Source: Ophiobolus disseminans (Eukaryota > Ascomycota > Dothideomycetes > Pleosporales > Phaeosphaeriaceae). From it: a stretch of DNA of 64,000 nucleotides. This document shows, piece after piece, positions 42,638 to 54,750 of this stretch. Where the stretch lies: contig MU006217.1 of the NCBI GenBank assembly GCA_010093685.1, positions 644,911-708,910 of the forward strand. Reading direction: 5' to 3'. The stretch's first letter is position 1, and each line of letters opens with the position of its first letter. The position numbers were made by a program, and so were the translations under genes. The notes beneath the pieces are model-generated. The model did not search any database and had not been told where the DNA came from. It was given only the letters and a program-made list of their open reading frames with translations.

Positions 42638-45600
42638 TCATCTCCCAGGCTGCAAAACCTCCCACCCCCTCCCCAAACTACCTAAATCCTCAGGCTCGTC
42701 ATCCATTAGATTCCTCCCTCCAGCACCTCTTCGACTGCCATTGCTTCCTGCACTTAAGCCCGTCCCCGTACGCGGTGGAAGCGGCGGCTTCGCACCGTCT
42801 TCTCCGCCGTCCATGTAATTTGTGTTTGCATTCGCATTACCTACGGGTCTGCGCTCCACCATCGAGCGCCGCGGTTCATCGCTGTATTGCTGTGATGTGT
42901 GCGACGCACTAGGTTTCGACACGAGTGAGGGCTTCTTAGTCGGAATAGGAGGGGGTGCGGGTTTGCGGAGGACTTGTGGGCCTGTTTGTTGTGCTGGGCG
43001 TGTGGGGAGTGAGCGCGAAGACGCGTTGGAAGTGGTGCGTCTGAGGTCATCGAGGGCATCGCGATTGCCGTCGAAATTTGGAGGTTGGGTGGCGTGCGTG
43101 GGGAAGGTAGGGACGATGAGTTTTCGGGCGAGGGGGGGCTGCTGTGATGGAGGGCCGCTTTTCTGGAGGCTTGTTGTTGAGCTCATTCGTGGATCTGTAG
43201 TATCATTGAAGTCCATGGTGCGTGCTCGTTGTGAGCCGCGTGTGGGTGGGGGCTCTGGTTTGCTGCGGTTGCTACCCATGCGCTGTACGTCTACCCAGTC
43301 TGGTTCTGGGCTGGGCGTGAAGGGGTTGCTGGGGCGCTGTGGGTTCGGGATGTGGTGGTCAGATGGTGGTTGGATGCGAGCCTTAGCTGGAAGACCTTTG
43401 AAAAGTAAGTACCCAAGCTAATAAGGGGATAGGATAGTACATACCATTGTCAAGCCACCACTTCCTCCGGTCTGAACTTGCTGGTGGCAGTCCTGGCTCT
43501 ACGCTTTCATAGCCAAGCAAGTCCTCATCATCAGACTCATCATCACCCAAACGTCCACCTGCTCGAGTGTCACCGACTACTTCTCGTCGTTGACGGAAGA
43601 GTTCCGCTTTCAGAGCGTCCTTCTTCTTCTCGTCTACTCTCTGTACAATAACTTGAAACGTAGCATAGACAGGACGATGATCGGAGAACCGAAGTGGTGC
43701 AGCATCGTAATGTATCTGCCGAATGTTGTCACCCTTTCGAAGTACACGATCGCACCAGGCGGGTATGCGCGCTTTCTCTGAGGTGTCGTATGTGTCGGAG
43801 TTCAAGTCATACTTGTAAGTCGGAGGGAAGGTGATGCGAGCCTCGGAGTAGTATGGGAATGTCAAACCAGCAACCATTTGAAGATTGAGCTGCATATGTT
43901 AGATCTCACACCTTCGCATATCATGACAGACTTACCTGGTCATTGTCATATAGGCTCTCAAGATCGCCCATATGACATAACTTCTGCACTTTCTCGTTGC
44001 TGAGACCTATTCGGTAGTTGAAGTCACCTAACCAGATCACTGTATCGTGATCCTCAATTCCGCGATTCCTCTGAAACTTCAGACCGTGACTGATGACTTT
44101 GTAGTCGCGGTTGCGTTCTTCGTAATTGGCGAAACCAGCCGCCAGATGCGCTGTGACAAGGCATATCGAGGTGTTGCCGTATTCGATTCGAATAGCAACG
44201 GCTCCTTTGTTGCCTGCCATTCCAGACATGCCAGTCTATCGGCAGTGTTAGCAAGACCTCAGGCTATGGAAAATGCAGTTTTCTTACCTTCTTCAAGCTA
44301 CCCTCGACATTCTTGATATGCTTCAAGCAATCCGCCCTCACAAAGACAGACAAACTGCAACCAACAAGCTGACCACCTCGTAATATCACATATTCCTCCT
44401 TCCCATGCTTCTCCGCATTCCTGTTGAGCGTTTTCCTCACCGTCCTTTCCCACAGCTCTCGTCTGTCGGGGTCTGTGGCCATGATTTGCTGAGGACTCAA
44501 CTCGACGATCTCCTGAAAGCCCACCGCCACAATTTCAGGACATTGCTGTGAGGGATCGACATCCGGGCAAAGCCAGGGCGATAAATCAGCGGTAACACCG
44601 TTAGTTTTACCATTGAGGTTGAACGTGCCAACCAGGATGTTGATCATTTCCGTGTCCGAGAATTCTGCTGAACGTCGCTGAAGTTCTGCGATAACAAAGT
44701 CGTTGACAGGGTCGTATAGATGTACGGGAAGCTGACCCATTAGTCGTCCGAGCAACATGTCGATAGTGTTCTGGCGCCCCTTATCGGCAAAGTTGTTGAT
44801 GTACATACGGGTTGCGCTCTTTCGCGCATCGGCAAGTGCTCCCGCCAACGACATCTTGCCATGTCGAGTAAACGATGACTTTAGTGCGCCGGTGCCTGCG
44901 TATATCCTTGACAACGCATCGCCGTTATCTGCCCACATGCTCGAGTGCCGCATCCAGAAGTCCTGACTTGCGCGAAGGCTCTTGTGGCTTAAGAATACCT
45001 CGAGTGCCATCTTGCTAATGATGGTCTGCACCAAATTTGTCCTGTCCAGACAGTCGAGACAATTCGTTCTGAAAATACCCTCTTGTTGTAGTATGGTCAT
45101 CGGTCGTCGGATGATGCGCTCTTCCCCACCGAACCTTGCTCGTTCGTCGACCTCTTCCGAGAGATAGTAGCCAAATGAATCAGCAGAATTTTGTATCCAC
45201 CGAGCTATCAAGCTGGCAGCCTCATATCCGCCAGGCCCTCTCGTCTCAGCATGAAAATCGTACTCAGTCAGCTTGAGCAGCTCGTGCTCTCTGTCGCTCT
45301 TCTCGCGACCGTAGTTTAGAGGACTGTTTTGAATGTGCTTCCGATACTTTTGCGATAGATCTACCTCTTGCTGCTTTTCGTTACTGAGAAGGTTGACCAC
45401 GTGTATGGCACCATAACTGATTTCAAGGTTTTCGAAATGCTTGTCAAAGGCTGGCTGCGTCGCTTCGTCTGATCGTGTAATCGTGATCTTTTGCTGTCCA
45501 GGAAGAAGACCTGGCTGCTGCTCCCAGAAAATTGGCACACTACCTCGTACCTGCACATACGAGAAGCAAACTCCAGACGGTGTCCAGTAGATGGTCTCAG

Positions 45601-46507
45601 TCTCCACATAGTTTGCGACATTACCGTCATCATCGATGCCGCGCGAGTTGAATCTGGTTCCAGCTCTTCTGCAAGACAAGCGCGAGATGAGGGTCATGGA
45701 CGAAGGCATGCCTGTTCCGGAGATTTTGATAGGCGCAGACGACGTGGGAACAGTTACTGTGAGCGCGAAGCCTCGAATAGCAGAAGTCAGTATGCCCGAG
45801 GAATCCAGGGCTTCCTTGTCCCTCGGCGCAAGCCTACTCCTAAAGTCCACCAGCGGTTGTATCATGTACGAGTTCCACAAAAAGCCAGCATCCAAGCTGT
45901 CGATAGACACAGTCGCATTATCCGTAGTCCGGTGTTGTATTCTCCTTGTAAGGTCGAAGTCTGAGCTGTAGTAGAATGTGCCGCTGCTCAATAGCTTCTT
46001 CAATGCCAGACACGGATGTTCAAGCGGCGACTGCTCCTTCCTGCCCCCAAATCCCATCTCGTATCCCTCATCATCGATGGTGTCTGTTGGGTAGGGATTC
46101 ACCTCGTCGTTGAGCAGCGCGTCGTAGCTTGAGCTAGTCAAACAGAAGAAGCCCACGGAGTGTATCCGTTGGACGGTCTCGCCAGGTCGCACTGTTGCGA
46201 CTTTGCTCGCTCCGTTGACCAATACCAGAAAAACATCATTATTGACTGTGATCAGACCGAGTGTGCCATGCGCGTTGACGGAGTGTAGCCCCCGGTAGTC
46301 GCTCAGGTCCACCTCTTGAATGCCCGAGAACTCGACCATGCAGCGCGCTGCGCCGGAGCCATTGCTCCCCAATGACGTCGAAGACCCATTGTAGTTCCCG
46401 TTGTTCTCGGTGGCAGACGAGCTATGCCGCAGGACGAGTGCGTGGGTCGGGGTCGCGAGGGCGATGGCTCGGTGCGGGTAGTCTTTGATCAGGACGCGGA
46501 TAGACAT
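42638..46507 (-). CDS. Synaptojanin-like phosphoinositide phosphatase (Sac1 + 5-phosphatase)
   Basis: Removes phosphates from PI(4,5)P2 and other phosphoinositides at endocytic sites; yeast relatives are Inp51/52/53. Exons 46507-44288, 44235-43936, 43889-43445 and 43395-42638 (introns 52, 46 and 49 nt) encode 1240 residues. The N-terminal Sac1 domain carries the intact C-x5-R motif in RTNCLDCLDRTNLVQ (about residue 480), so it should be active, unlike Inp51. The inositol 5-phosphatase domain (about 610-960) has GTFNLNGKT, MAGNKGAVAIR, WLGDFNYRIG, PAWCDRVLRKGD and FSDHRPVYATF. The C-terminus is Pro-rich (KPAPPPIPTKKPS, KPPLPPRTGTG), suited to SH3 binding. The domain arrangement matches Inp52/Inp53; I do not choose between them. 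Confidence 0.93.
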
Positions 46508-47170
46508 TGGGGGCGGAGAGGAGCGGAAGTCGGCGTAGGTGGCGCGTTAAACATGTCCAGAAGTCGTTGTAGTTCCAGGTGCATACAGGGTCTAGGACTA
46601 GAAGTTACGGTCGTGGAAGGTAAGCACGTGTGCTGTGACGGTCACACACAGCTCTGGAATTAAGTTGGCTGAGGGCTGATGACAGGACGCTTGAATGGTG
46701 CCCGAATCTCCACATGGGACCCTTACTCAGTCGACTAGAATTCGCTGTCTATTTGTGCCTGTACTCGATGCAGTAAATCCGCTGCAGATCGCCTCGAACA
46801 TTCTCGAGCTTGAGAGACATCTTCCGCTGCATGCAGCCACCCTGCACGAGCTGCCAATAGTTTAAGGCTGTTTGTGATGACATTGCAATTCAAAAATCCC
46901 ACTCCATTAAGCTTCCTCTACTAGACTATGAAGAGAGACAAAGACCTGATAGGCTCCACAAGCAGATAGCCTGTACTTTCTACTTGAAGCATTGGAAGTT
47001 GCAAATGCTCAAACACGACGCTTACACGCTCACCTCAATACACAAGCCATCAGCAAACAACCCATAGATGAGAACCAAAAGTAGGAAACATATGCAACAA
47101 ATGCTTCACTCTATCATCTCACACTCCACCCACCTACCATTCCGTAGGATAGTGTCCAAGGTCAAGTAAT
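46508..47170. promoter_or_regulatory. Promoter of phosphatase gene and 3' region of neighbour
   Basis: 663 nt with no ORF of quality; it contains the phosphatase promoter and the 3' UTR of the next minus-strand gene. Confidence 0.4.
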
Positions 47171-47800
47171 TCACCTGTACTCCCTCCTCCTCCGTCCATC
47201 ATCCTCGATCGTAATCCTCGTCCTCTCCTCCCTAAAGCTCCCCCTCGGATCCTCCTGCGCGCCACGGCTCCTACTCCGCTGGCGACTATACCTCTCATAG
47301 TGATCGCTCTCGCTCGGCGCCGGCTCCACATATCTATAATGATCGTACCTTGGCTCAGGACTATGCTGCCTCTCGCGCCTGTACTCCCTCTCTCTCTCCC
47401 TGTACACGTACTCGCTGCGCCCGGGACTGGAGCTCCGGCTCGACATGCTTGACCGCGGAGAGACCTCGACGTACTGCGCGCCGCCGTTGTGGCTGTGGTG
47501 CGAGACGGACGGCGGAGGCGGAGGAGCGGGCATGGGCATGGGCATTGGCGGCGGTTGCACGAAGACGGGGACGGGCTGGGGCGCAGGGATGGCGAGCGGT
47601 CGGGGCGTGGGGACTTGCACGTATGAGGCGGATTGTCGCGCGATGTAGGATTGCGACGGGCGCGGAGATTCGTGCACGATGTCGGTGCGCGAGTAGCGGC
47701 GCTGCGAGGTGTGCGAGGCCCGGCGGCGCGAGTTGTGTCGGTCGACTACGCGGTAGGGGACCACGTGCTCTTCCTCCTGCTTCACTTTGACGAGACACAT
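47171..47800 (-). CDS. Conserved basic low-complexity protein (MCLVKVK N-terminus)
   Basis: A single exon of 209 residues from ATG 47800, starting MCLVKVKQEEEHVVPYRVV. This short acidic/basic N-terminus recurs at the start of otherwise disordered proteins in filamentous ascomycetes, and it decides the start over an upstream in-frame ATG at 47863. The middle is Pro/Met-rich (VFVQPPPMPMPMPAPPPPP), and the C-terminal half is rich in Arg/Glu/Ser/Tyr (YVYREREREYRRER, RSRSRGAQEDPRGS). No enzymatic motif or TM segment is seen. Function unknown; the charged Arg-rich tail could bind RNA or proteins. Confidence 0.72.
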   Translation of the reverse strand: MCLVKVKQEEEHVVPYRVVDRHNSRRRASHTSQRRYSRTDIVHESPRPSQSYIARQSASYVQVPTPRPLAIPAPQPVPVFVQPPPMPMPMPAPPPPPSVSHHSHNGGAQYVEVSPRSSMSSRSSSPGRSEYVYREREREYRRERQHSPEPRYDHYRYVEPAPSESDHYERYSRQRSRSRGAQEDPRGSFREERTRITIEDDGRRRREYR

Positions 47801-48538
47801 CTTGGAGTATCGACGTGCTGTGCAATGGGCGGATGATGGTGAGTATGATGTATGGGCGCCCAAGATGCGATCGCGCTGTGATTCGTGGGCCGATCAGTGT
47901 GGGGCTCGATCGAGGACGGGACGAGAGGAACCAGGAACGAGAGGTGATGCGCTGCACTCTTCAACGCAACAATGCTGCAGCCTGATGTGCTCGAGCGCGA
48001 AACGAGCGGCAGCTGATGATGTTAAGGAAGAACAGAAGGGCGTGAGACGTTGGGCGGCACAAGCCCCAGCCACACCACCCACACCCGGGCCGCCCCCATG
48101 TCGAGTTTGGAGTTGCTCCGCCTTGGAACTCGACCATGTGGGAGGTGACGACGTGGCTCGGGCTGACAGGGTGGGCCCGGTGTGCCTTTTGACCCATGTT
48201 GAATTCAGGTACGGCCCGAACTTAGTGCGGTTGACGAGATTGCACGGAAACAAAGGCAACATTATAACTTCCATTGATGATATTGCTCGTTATCACATGG
48301 CCTGACAACAATCAAATACATTGTACAAGCTGGCTTGCAGCATCCAAACACAAATTGCACACCTTGAATCCATCTTGCTTAGCTTCCCATATCACCAAGC
48401 TGCCCTGAAGGCTTCATCCATCTATCTCTCATTCCGCTTCACTCACTTTGTACGTGCAGAGTCGTGGTACTGCGTTCCAGCGGCCGTTAAAGTTCGTGGT
48501 TGTGTCAAGGTTGGAGGAGGTAAGAACCCATAGGACCA
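47801..48538. other. Intergenic region, nothing recognised
   Basis: 738 nt between two minus-strand genes. Long open frames overlapping the start of the neighbouring gene are shadows of GC-rich sequence. It contains the promoter of the MCLVKVK gene. Confidence 0.4.
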
Positions 48539-51272
48539 CTAGTCATCCATGGGCTTGTCCTCGAGAGTCACGCCCCGAGGAGCCGCCTCTTCACCCCTCA
48601 AGCTACCAGTCGAGTCACGGTTGCCCCTCGACAAGCCACCAGGAGCTTTCCTTGAGAATGGAACACGAGTGCTGGAAGGCGCTGGGTGCTCAACGGGCGT
48701 AAAGGGAACAGGTTGCACTGGAGAAGCTTCTGTGGTGCCGTTTGTGGTGGTTTCGTCATGGGTAGGACTGTCTGGGTTGGCAGGGACTTCGAGGGAGCTA
48801 CGGTTGAGAGTGTTCCTTCGTGTTTCCGTGGGCGATGCCGTGTTGACAGGGAAGCGAGTCTGGCTTCGGTCACGACGATGCGAGCCAGATGCTCGGTTAG
48901 GACCAGGTGAGACGGCACGAGGAGAGCGCTGGGCAGCGATGGCCCTCTGGCGCTCCTCCATGTTCGCGCGACGGTTGCTCTCGTCTGTCGAAATAGCGCG
49001 TGGACGCTGGGCACCTGAAGCAGAGTGCGTAAGGGTGCTAGCACGCTTCAACTCCCCGAAGATTGCGTCCTTGTGCGCAAACAGATCGCGCACAAGACGA
49101 TAGCTATAGCGCTCATTCATGCTCAGGGTCGACTCCTGTCGCGGACGAAGGATGCACGGCGCAAGTGCGTTCGCAAGGCCAGTAACGTAGGCTTCGTCAG
49201 CCGAAGTCAGCTCAATGAGACGTGTGAAGTGAGTGCAAATCGCGTCCAGGGTGGCGATGTTGGCAAGTCGCAATTGGCCGAGTGTCGACTGCAAGACCGA
49301 AACACGTGTCTCTTCGGAGACATCGGTAGCTGTGGTGCTGTAGATGGTCTTGACAATCTCATACACATGCGAGGAGACAAGGGAATCTATGTGGCATTAG
49401 TAAAGCTCATCATCACGCGAGGCGAGATACGTACCGGGAAGCTCCAGGAGGTAGAGTTTCAGAGCACTTGCGACGATTGGAATATCGTACTTCTCAAGCA
49501 CCTCATCTGAGAACCGCTTGCCGGTGTTGATTGTAGCGCGCAGGTTGTGCGTTTGCGCAAGTGGAACATCCACAAGCCAGATGCCGCGACGGGCCTCATC
49601 GCCTTCCAGGTCAGGGTAGTGGTTGTCAAGGAAAGTTAGAATGGTGGTGATGATCACGGGAACGCGCTTCTTGTCCGAACGAGCGCGTGCCTCCAGGTCA
49701 ACGCCATATGTTTGCTCTGTCTGACGTTAGCTAGTAATCAAGCTCAACACAATATATAAACATACCATCCACCGAGTTGTAGTAGTTCTCGTACGTGGTA
49801 ACACGAGGAACGAAAGGACCGGTTTGGTAGTTCTCGAGCATGTATCGAAGATCGCCCAGCGGCTGGACGGTCTCCTGGAACAGCATCATCTTGTCGACTG
49901 TGCTCTGCAGGCTAGGAATGACGTTGCTGACAGCGCCTGAGAAATCCAGAATAACCGCCTTGATGGCCTTTAGCCTATCCAATTCGCAACGCTCCATGAA
50001 CTTCAAGTGGTCGACCATGGCCTCCTCCAGGTTGCAGCGCAGAGAGTCCAGCTTCTTCACAGACGCCTTGTAGCGCTCGTCAGACTCGCGGGCCTCCCTG
50101 CGAAGCCTCTCCGAAGGTGTCTCATTGGGGTACTGGTTGTTCAGAGGGTTCCAGCCTGAAAGATACTCGCCCACGACGCCAACAGGCGAATCTGGGGTGA
50201 CGCTGTCGTTCGAGGTGAGCGACATGCCCGTAGATGAGCGCGCGAGGGGCTGCTTCTTCTCGGGCAATCCAGTGATCTGAAATGCCTTGGTCTTCCACTG
50301 GTAGTTCATCCTCGAGCTGTTGGCAAAGGCATTGCCAACGTTGCCCACGAGACGTAGAAAGCCGTTGTCGACAATGTCTTGACCGATCCTCTCGGCATAG
50401 CTGACGCTGGTAGCTCCCAAGTGCTTCTGAATGTAGTCGGTGAGATCGGCGCCATTGGAGCAGTTCTGGTAGGTTCCGAGGATGGGGACCTTGACTTCGC
50501 CGAGCTTGATGGTGTTCAGCATGTGCGTGATAATCTTCTTGACCTGCTCCGGCTGGTAGGTCTCATCGCCGAGGTCGATGGGGTCTGCTTCGCTGTCTTC
50601 TGGCGCAGTCATCTGGATGGTGGGGACCTTGGCCTTGGGGCTGGCTGTCTGAGCTGCCTCGCTCTGCGGGTCCTGGAATGCCAGCTTGTCCTCCTCCTCG
50701 AGGTCCTCGACCAGCCGGCACTTGTTGTAGTACTGCGAGCGGAACTTGCGCACCGCATCTGCCTGTCGGTCGTGGATCTTGATGCGCGACTGCAGGTCGT
50801 CCTGCGAGTTCTGCACACGCGCAGCATGCGCCTCGCACCAGCGGCCGAAGGGGTTCACGACGAGCTCGCGGATATTGGAGCCGATCTTCTTGTGGCTGGA
50901 CGCAGCCGCCTCCATCTCCGTCTTGACGCCCTCGTAAGCCTGAAATCTGTAAGCCTCACATTCGTCCGCGCATACAGCAGCACCCTACCTTTCGCACGCT
51001 GGCGCCCTCATCTCTCGTGAAGCCGCCGGTTATGCGCTCCGAGGCGGGCCCGATGGTGGAGAGGGTATTTCCGTAGAGGTCCTCGGCGTCGGCTCGCATG
51101 CGGGCGACGGTGAGGATCTGCTGGTTCTCCTGCACGCCCTGCTGGAGCTTCCCGAACAGCACTCCGAGGCCTGCACGTGTCAGTACTCGTGTAGCACATG
51201 TGGTGGTAGTCGTGAATCCGTACCTCCCGCATAGTCACTGGACCAAAAGGACGTCGCGAAGCCGGCAGCCAT
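48539..51272 (-). CDS. RGD2: F-BAR/DEP/RhoGAP protein (RGD2-like)
   Basis: A Rho-family GTPase-activating protein that curves or senses membrane, with the domain order of yeast Rgd2 and S. pombe Rga8. Five exons (51272-51224, 51170-50989, 50939-49766, 49716-49435, 49386-48539; introns 48-53 nt) encode 844 residues. The F-BAR part begins MAAGFATSFWSSDYAGGLG and is split by a DEP domain at about 213-300 (YQNCSNGADLTDYIQKHLG). RhoGAP spans about 468-640 (YGVDLEARARSDKKRVPVI, LYLLELPDSLVSSHVYEIV, ANALAPCILRP). The loop that normally holds GxxR, the arginine finger, reads GIWLVDVPLAQTH with Leu at that place, so catalysis may be atypical. The C-terminal 200 residues are disordered and Ser/Thr/Pro/Arg-rich. 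Confidence 0.9.
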
Positions 51273-52068
51273 GGCGACAGTCTCTAGTATACGGCGGGCT
51301 TCTCTTCAGTGGTGGCAGAATGGGCGGGCTCAGGTCAACCGCGGTCTGACAGGCGTAGCGAGCGTGGAGAAGATTACTGTATGGGGGAACACGCAAGCGT
51401 GCGGTAGCGTCCACGGGTTCTGCGGTCTTGCGGCTGTGACGTTCGCTCGGGGTCTCTGTTGGCGCGGCGCAGAATCACGATACACAGACTCGTCACGCAG
51501 GGCAACAGGGTGAGAGCGGCGAGGGATGCAGAGGTGCAGGAGAAGAGAAGTGCTCAGGAGTTTTGGCAGTCCAGCTGTGGCTCCGAATTGTGGCAGAGCT
51601 GAAGTCCAAGCCTAACCTGGTACGACGAAGCAACGGCTGACAGGGTCTCTCCAGGCAAGCTGGACGCCTTCCCCCATCCGCCGTCGCTTACCACTATCCA
51701 CGATAAAAATACATACGTCAATTCACCGACCCAGTCTTTGCCCTGCAGGGACCACCGCCCAGTCTATGCATCATCGGAATCTACCCGTGCACTTTTGTCA
51801 CTACCACATCTTCGGCTGCAAAACTGACACTTTCACGCCCACCGCGAGGTCAGCATCGGCACTATTCCCAGTATGTTCGCGCCGTCTGTTGCCGGTGCAG
51901 CAGGCATCCCGGCTGTTTCAACCGGATGTTAGTTATGCCAGCTGCTGATCGTCTCTTCTACTCTGCAGCACACATTACTTGGCCCCCAGCCCTACCGTAA
52001 GGCTTCCGTCATTGGGGTCCTTCACCCTCGGCAAACGATCCCGAGTCCACGGTTGGCAACTTCCCAAA
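51273..52068. promoter_or_regulatory. Divergent region, RGD2-like / CDC43
   Basis: 796 nt with two promoters. CDC43 is in frame back to 51979 without an ATG, so part of this belongs to its leader. No motif was assigned. Confidence 0.4.
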
Positions 52069-53406
52069 ATGGCCCCTACTCCTCCTTCAGAGGTACCACT
52101 CAACTATCCCCGCCACATCAAATACTGGAGGCGAAACCTGAAAACCCTTCTCCCACATTTCTACACCAGCAATGATTCCAATCGTATGCTCCTGGCCCTG
52201 TTCACTGTTTCTGCACTTGATATCTTAGGTGATCTGGACTCTGCTCTGTCAGCTGAGGAACGCCAAGGCCACATCGACTGGGTCTACAGATGTCAACTAC
52301 CGACGGGCGGATTTCGACCATGGCCGGGTTCAGACTTTGGACCGCTAAGTGATGACACAAACAAGAGATGGGATCCGCCCCACATACCGGGCACTTTCTT
52401 TGCCCTTCTTACCCTGGTAGTGCTGGGAGACGACTTGCAAAAAGTAAAAAGACGGGAAATCCTAGTGTGGCTGCTCAAAATGCAGAGAGAGGAAGGAGGC
52501 TTTGGGGAGACAGTGAGTGAAGACGGGTTCATACATGGCGGTAATGACTCAAGGTTCGGATACATGGCAACAGCTATCCGTTGGATACTGAGAGGGGATC
52601 TTGAAGGCCCTTGCGACGGTGTTCCTGATATCGATGTTGATGGCTTTGTCACATGTGTGCGAGAAGCGGAGAGTTACGATGGTGGAATATCTGAGGCCCC
52701 CTATCACGAAGCACATGGTGGGTTCACCTGCTGCGCTGTCGCTGCTCTGTCTTTTCTCAACCGTCTGCCACTACCGCCCACACAGAAACCAGATGGAGTG
52801 CTCCGTGGAGTGACTGACCTGCCACGAACACTCAAATGGCTGGCATCGCGGCAGACCGCGACCCTCGACGGCGACGATGCCCTGGACACGTACACCGATG
52901 AGACAGACACTTCAGAAACATGCCATGATGCACACTCATTTATCAACATAGGCACCTTCGTGTCCAAACAGGGAGAATTAAACATGAAAGGAGTGCCACA
53001 TGCGCACTTCGAGCTCCAGTGGGTGGGCGTGAACGGCCGATGCAACAAGGTCGCAGATACATGCTATGCATATTGGGTATCAGCACCACTGAAACTGCTT
53101 GGCCACATGGACATCATAGATCAACAGCCCATACGGAAATGGCTACTCGAAAAGACGCAACACATAGTCGGGGGCTTTGGGAAGGTTACGGGAGATCCAC
53201 CAGACATGTATCACTCCTTCCTGGGCCTCATGGTACTGGCAATGTATGGAAAGGATGAGCTCCAGAAGGTAGACGAAGCTTTGTGCATTACACAGAGAGC
53301 CAAGAAGCACCTCGAATCACTATCATGGAGGAGGAAGATATTGGAAAAGGTTAACGGGGTTGATGGAATGGCTAACGACATGTCGCGGGCCGACCTTGAG
53401 TGTTAG
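52069..53406 (+). CDS. CDC43: Geranylgeranyltransferase type I beta subunit
   Basis: Catalytic beta subunit that, with the shared alpha subunit Ram2, attaches geranylgeranyl to CaaX proteins ending in Leu, such as Rho1 and Cdc42. It is intronless; ATG 52069 (MAPTPPSEVPLNYPRHIKY) gives 445 residues. The alpha-alpha barrel repeats are visible as Gly-Gly-Phe segments: CQLPTGGFRPWPGSD, MQREEGGFGETVS, ESYDGGISEAPYHEAHGGF, GVNGRCNKVADTCYAYWV and HIVGGFGKVTGDPPDMYHS. Zinc ligands are the Asp and Cys of VADTCYAYW and the His of YHSFLGL. An acidic insertion around residues 275-300 (DGDDALDTYTDETDTSE) is long. No splice signal was needed. Confidence 0.94.
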   Translation: MAPTPPSEVPLNYPRHIKYWRRNLKTLLPHFYTSNDSNRMLLALFTVSALDILGDLDSALSAEERQGHIDWVYRCQLPTGGFRPWPGSDFGPLSDDTNKRWDPPHIPGTFFALLTLVVLGDDLQKVKRREILVWLLKMQREEGGFGETVSEDGFIHGGNDSRFGYMATAIRWILRGDLEGPCDGVPDIDVDGFVTCVREAESYDGGISEAPYHEAHGGFTCCAVAALSFLNRLPLPPTQKPDGVLRGVTDLPRTLKWLASRQTATLDGDDALDTYTDETDTSETCHDAHSFINIGTFVSKQGELNMKGVPHAHFELQWVGVNGRCNKVADTCYAYWVSAPLKLLGHMDIIDQQPIRKWLLEKTQHIVGGFGKVTGDPPDMYHSFLGLMVLAMYGKDELQKVDEALCITQRAKKHLESLSWRRKILEKVNGVDGMANDMSRADLEC

Positions 53407-53646
53407 CTGTTTCCTAGATAGGTGCCTTAGTATTCGTGTCGTAAGTATTGAAGTATTGAATTGTGTACCCCGTCCGGTGCTGGTGCAAGTCAGTAATAGA
53501 ACCGCATCATAGCTCGGCTAAAGTTGCTCGACGTACTGATCCCTGCAACAATTTTCCATTCCGCGTCTTCGGAAATCCACCACCACGCCGATACTCCTCC
53601 ACTACCTAGCACGTAATTGTAGTAATTGGCGCGCACCTCACAAATC

Positions 53647-54452
53647 ATGGCGCCACCCAACAAGAAGCGTAAAATTAATGTCACCGCTCCCGAAAAGATC
53701 GAGTTCGACCCGTCAGCCCGCGAAGAGTACCTCACCGGCTTCCACAAGCGCAAAGTCGCCCGCCAAAAGTTCGCACAAGAAGAGATTGCAAAGCGCGAGA
53801 AGGAGGAAAAGCTGCGCTTCAGGCGAGAAGTACGTCACGCTCAACTCCGCACAATTATGCGCAGAGCATTCTACAAACTATATACTAACACTCCAAACAG
53901 CTCCGCCAACAGCGCAAAGTCGATCTCGAGCAACACGTCGAGGAAGTAAACCGCCTCGTCAAACAAGCCAACGGCGACATACCCGGCCTAGTCGACAGCA
54001 GCGACGACGACTCCGCCTCCGACGCAGAAGAAGAGTTCTCCGGCTTCGCCGACCCAGAGCCCATAAACCAAGAAGACGAATACATCGACGAAGACAAATA
54101 CACCACCGTAACCATAGAATCCGTCGGCATCTCCCGCGCAGGCTTCCTCAAGCCCGACGATACCGATCCCGACGCAGACGCTCACGCTGCCAAAAGAGCA
54201 GCAGCAGAGGCAGAAGCAGAAGAAGATTTAGTTGCAGATAAAACCAAGGGCGGGCATGAAGTGAAGAGGGATGCGAATGGGAAACGTATATGGACTAAGG
54301 AACGGCCGAAGACGGAGTGGCCCAAGAAGAAGAAAAAGAAATTTAGGTATGAGAGTAAGGCGGATCGCAAGGTTACGAGGATGAAAGAGGGCGCGAAGAA
54401 GAGGAAACATGCGGCTACGCAGAAGGAGGCGAGGGCGAAGAAGGAGGAGTGA
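53647..54452 (+). CDS. RRP17: Nucleolar 5'-3' exonuclease Rrp17 / NOL12 family
   Basis: Late pre-60S processing factor of the nucleolus. Two exons (53647-53829, 53901-54452; intron 71 nt, gtacgt...aaacag) encode 244 residues, the usual size. The conserved Nol12 core is at the N-terminus: FDPSAREEYLTGFHKRKVA followed by EEIAKREKEEKLRFRRELR. The splice places RRE next to LRQQRKVDLEQHVEEV. Central acidic stretches (SSDDDSASDAEEEF) and a strongly basic C-terminus (WPKKKKKKFRYESKADRK) are family traits. The start at 53647 gives MAPPNKKRKI, a likely nuclear localisation signal. Confidence 0.92.
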
Positions 54453-54750
54453 GGGGAGGGGTTGAGGGCTGTGGACCGATGTAGGTCGGCAATGGCATTT
54501 ACGCGAGACATGTTCGCAGAGATGTAGGGATATACATTGGTGCCGTTGTGTTGTCACGTATTGCCCGTATCGAGGCTCACGTATATACGGTCAAATCATC
54601 TGGCCCACAGGTCCAAGCCAAGCAATGACCTGACATGAAACTTCCATCACATCATGTTTTATGCCATCTCTGTCTACGCCTCGCAATGCTCATGCTAACA
54701 CCTTCAAATCGCACCGCAAAATGCTACCCTTCCCATAGAACATCAAAGTC

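Noticed and set aside
47350..47957. Long ORFs on both strands overlapping the MCLVKVK gene
   Set aside because: GC-rich shadows with extreme Arg/Ala composition; the gene frame itself has the conserved N-terminus.
53678..54241. 187-codon ORF of Arg/Ser-rich sequence
   Set aside because: Shadow frame of RRP17 exons and intron.
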